Shown in pieces: positions 62,155 to 64,000 of a stretch of 64,000 bases of DNA (its first letter is position 1; each line of letters opens with the position of its first letter). The translations under genes were made by a program, and so were the position numbers. The notes beneath the pieces are model-generated. The model was not told the DNA's origin, ran no database searches, and saw only the letters and a program-made list of their open reading frames with translations. The stretch is from an uncultured Collinsella sp. (GTDB lineage: Bacteria; Actinomycetota; Coriobacteriia; Coriobacteriales; Coriobacteriaceae). The stretch covers positions 1 through 64,000 of the forward strand of contig CAAFZX010000004.1 of the NCBI GenBank assembly GCA_900767675.1, given 5' to 3'.

Positions 62155-63888
62155 CTACATACGCCCCAATTCGCCCACGATATGGCCCACGCGATCCTCG
62201 GGCTCCTTGACCTCGACGCCGTTGTAGCGGAAGAACCGCGCCGGATCGTGCATCAGGTCCTCGAGCGGCACCAGCACAAAGTCGCGCTCGCCAATCAGCG
62301 GATGCGGCAGGCGCAGCTTTTTGCCACCGTGGGTCTCGCCGTCCATCCACAGCAGGTCCAAGTCGATGGTGCGCGGGCCGTTTGCCTTGGCCTTTTTGGA
62401 GCGGTCGCGGCCCAGCTCGGCCTCGATCTTCATGAGCTCGTCAAGCAGCACCAGCGGAGCCAGCTCGGTCTTGATCTCGATGACGGCGTTGGCAAATGCG
62501 TCCTGGCGCGTCTCGTAGGCCGGCTCGCTCTCGTAGATGCGCGAGCAGTTGGACACGCAGGTGAGCGGGATCTCGGCAATCATGTCGCGCGCAGCGCGGA
62601 TGTTGTCGCAGCGATGCCCCAGGTTGGAACCCACGGCCACAAACGCGCGGCGCGGTTGCGGTTTGGCAACGGCCCGGTAACCGTTCAGGAACTGCGCAAA
62701 GCCCGCAACGTCATGTACGCGCACGATGTTGGCGCCGGCCTGGATGGCGCCCAGGCACACACCAAACGTGGCGGCATCGCGCTCGGCGGCCTCGGTCACG
62801 CCCGAGACGGCGCCCACAAAGCGCTTGCGCGACACGGCGCACATGAGCGGATAGCCCAGCGACGCCATCTTGGCGGTCTCGCGCTGGATGACGATGTCTT
62901 CGTTGGCCGTCTTGCCAAAGCCCGGGCCGGGATCGATGCAGATACGGTCGCGCGACACGCCGGCATGGATGAGCGTGCGGGCCTGGTCGGACAGAAAGCC
63001 CATGACGCGGCGCATGATGGGCGCAGAATCGGGCAGGGTAAAGCGGCGGAGCTGCGAGGTGGGCACATAGGCTTCCTCACGGCGGGCACTGCGGCGCATC
63101 ATGGCGGCCAGGTGGTCGCTGGGCTCCGGCGCGGCTTCGGTAGCTGCGGGCACGGTCTCGGGCTCTGCAGTCTCGGCGGCAGGAGCGGTCTGCTCGGCAG
63201 CCGGCGTCTCTGGCTCGGACTCGGGCGCGGGCTCCGGTTCGCCAAACGGCAGCGAGGGCTGTACCACACCGCCCGGAAGCTTGGCCTCAACCTTGGGCTC
63301 GCCCAGCAACTTGCCGCGACGGCGACGGGCCGGCTTCTCGGCCTCGCGCGCAGCCTCGGCAGCCGCTTCGCGCGCCTTCTCGGCAACAAACGCCGCAGCC
63401 GAGGTATCGAGCTGCACCGTCGCGTGCGTGCGTGCGGGTGCGGCGACCTCGCCGGCGTGCATTACGATGACGCCGCAGGTGCTCGTCTTAACGAACTCAA
63501 CCATCTTGGGATCGGTGAAGCCCGTCACGTCGTTGACAATCGAAGCACCGCAGCGCACAGCCGCCTTGGCAACCGCCACATGACGCGTATCGATCGAGAC
63601 GATGGCGCCCTCTTTGGCAAGCGCGCGCACGACGGGCAGCACGCGACGCGCTTCCTCGTCGGGGTTGACCGGGGTAAAGCCGGGGCGCGTGGACTCACCG
63701 CCCACGTCGATGATATCGGCGCCGGCATCGAGCATCGCCAGGCCGTACTCGATAGCGGCATCCTGGTCAAAGTGCTCACCGCCGTCGCTAAACGAATCGG
63801 GCGTCACGTTGAGGACGCCCATGATGCGCGGACGGTCAAAGCTGAGCTCGTACTTTCCGCACCGCCATGTCTTGCTGTCGTTCGCCAT
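62155..63888 (-). CDS. folP: Fused dihydropteroate synthase / HPPK (FolP-FolK) with internal insertion
   Basis: A 577-residue folate enzyme. Residues 1-400 are dihydropteroate synthase (GVLNVTPDSFSDGG near 27, DVGGESTRPG near 63, VSIDTRH, NDVTGF, IDPGPGFGK, SRKRF). An insertion of about 130 residues, rich in Ala/Glu/Pro, splits it after VIVMHAGE and is probably a disordered loop. Residues 420-577 are 6-hydroxymethyl-dihydropterin pyrophosphokinase (FVAVGSNLGHR, GPRTIDLDLLWMDGE, LPHPLIGERDFVLVPL). The fusion makes two successive steps in one chain; FolK normally precedes FolP in the pathway, here it is C-terminal. The ATG at 63888 has AGGAGG 6 nt upstream. The biotin-ligase-like gene follows without a gap. 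Confidence 0.9.
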   Translation of the reverse strand: MANDSKTWRCGKYELSFDRPRIMGVLNVTPDSFSDGGEHFDQDAAIEYGLAMLDAGADIIDVGGESTRPGFTPVNPDEEARRVLPVVRALAKEGAIVSIDTRHVAVAKAAVRCGASIVNDVTGFTDPKMVEFVKTSTCGVIVMHAGEVAAPARTHATVQLDTSAAAFVAEKAREAAAEAAREAEKPARRRRGKLLGEPKVEAKLPGGVVQPSLPFGEPEPAPESEPETPAAEQTAPAAETAEPETVPAATEAAPEPSDHLAAMMRRSARREEAYVPTSQLRRFTLPDSAPIMRRVMGFLSDQARTLIHAGVSRDRICIDPGPGFGKTANEDIVIQRETAKMASLGYPLMCAVSRKRFVGAVSGVTEAAERDAATFGVCLGAIQAGANIVRVHDVAGFAQFLNGYRAVAKPQPRRAFVAVGSNLGHRCDNIRAARDMIAEIPLTCVSNCSRIYESEPAYETRQDAFANAVIEIKTELAPLVLLDELMKIEAELGRDRSKKAKANGPRTIDLDLLWMDGETHGGKKLRLPHPLIGERDFVLVPLEDLMHDPARFFRYNGVEVKEPEDRVGHIVGELGRM

Positions 63889-64000
63889 GAACATCCTCCT
63901 AAAATGCCCACGCCGCCGCGCTCGGGCGCTGGCGGCGGGGTCGCTTTGCAATCAGTCTTTCTATTGTATCCGCGCGCGCGGGCTAGAACGCAAACGCGGC

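Overview
The window reads as chromosome of a high-GC anaerobic gut actinobacterium, most likely a Collinsella-like member of the Coriobacteriia. This rests on gene content (an Ech-type hydrogenase, an NRAMP-related transporter resembling the magnesium group described from Eggerthella, split transketolase genes) and base composition. No rRNA or other taxonomic marker is present, so the genus is an inference.

Layout. 0.1-8.4 kb: minus-strand sugar genes. An isomerase, a two-gene transketolase and an FGGY kinase follow a LacI regulator; shared TCTGTTTA motifs in both promoters suggest joint control. A ribokinase/nucleoside hydrolase pair salvages nucleosides. 8.6-23.1 kb: envelope and ion genes: an acyltransferase, an NRAMP-like transporter coupled to an MgtE-like protein with PRC-barrel domains, a deacetylase-like protein with altered metal ligands, PRC and YtxH proteins, a CNNM/CorC protein, a hemolysin III protein, a lipase-like hydrolase and a DUF362 ferredoxin. 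23.2-32.4 kb: an FtsX-type ABC pair, then a two-permease ABC-2 exporter divergent from a NarL-type two-component system. 33.0-38.6 kb: a five-gene Ech hydrogenase operon in which the EchA-like and EchB-like membrane subunits are one 960-residue protein.

38.8-60.4 kb is accessory DNA: a lone IS3-OrfA-like HTH gene, an AlbA/ATPase/wHTH gene between direct repeats, broken XRE and DUF4143 genes, a four-gene surface operon ending in a 3590-residue secreted protein, a second AlbA-type gene reduced to its 3' part between 136-bp direct repeats, a flavin/Fe-S oxidoreductase, and an array of five hairpins with an 80-bp period. An initiator tRNA bounds this stretch. 60.6-63.9 kb holds coaX, a fused folP-folK gene and a divergent biotin-ligase-like gene.

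The noncoding DNA is unusually structured. A family of small hairpins has a 7-8-bp stem that changes from copy to copy around a conserved 15-nt loop, and several sit on the stop codons of genes. Two intergenic regions are nests of long inverted repeats. The strongest candidates for undescribed biology are the 80-bp-period hairpin array, the variable-stem hairpins, the repeat-bounded AlbA loci and the giant-protein operon.
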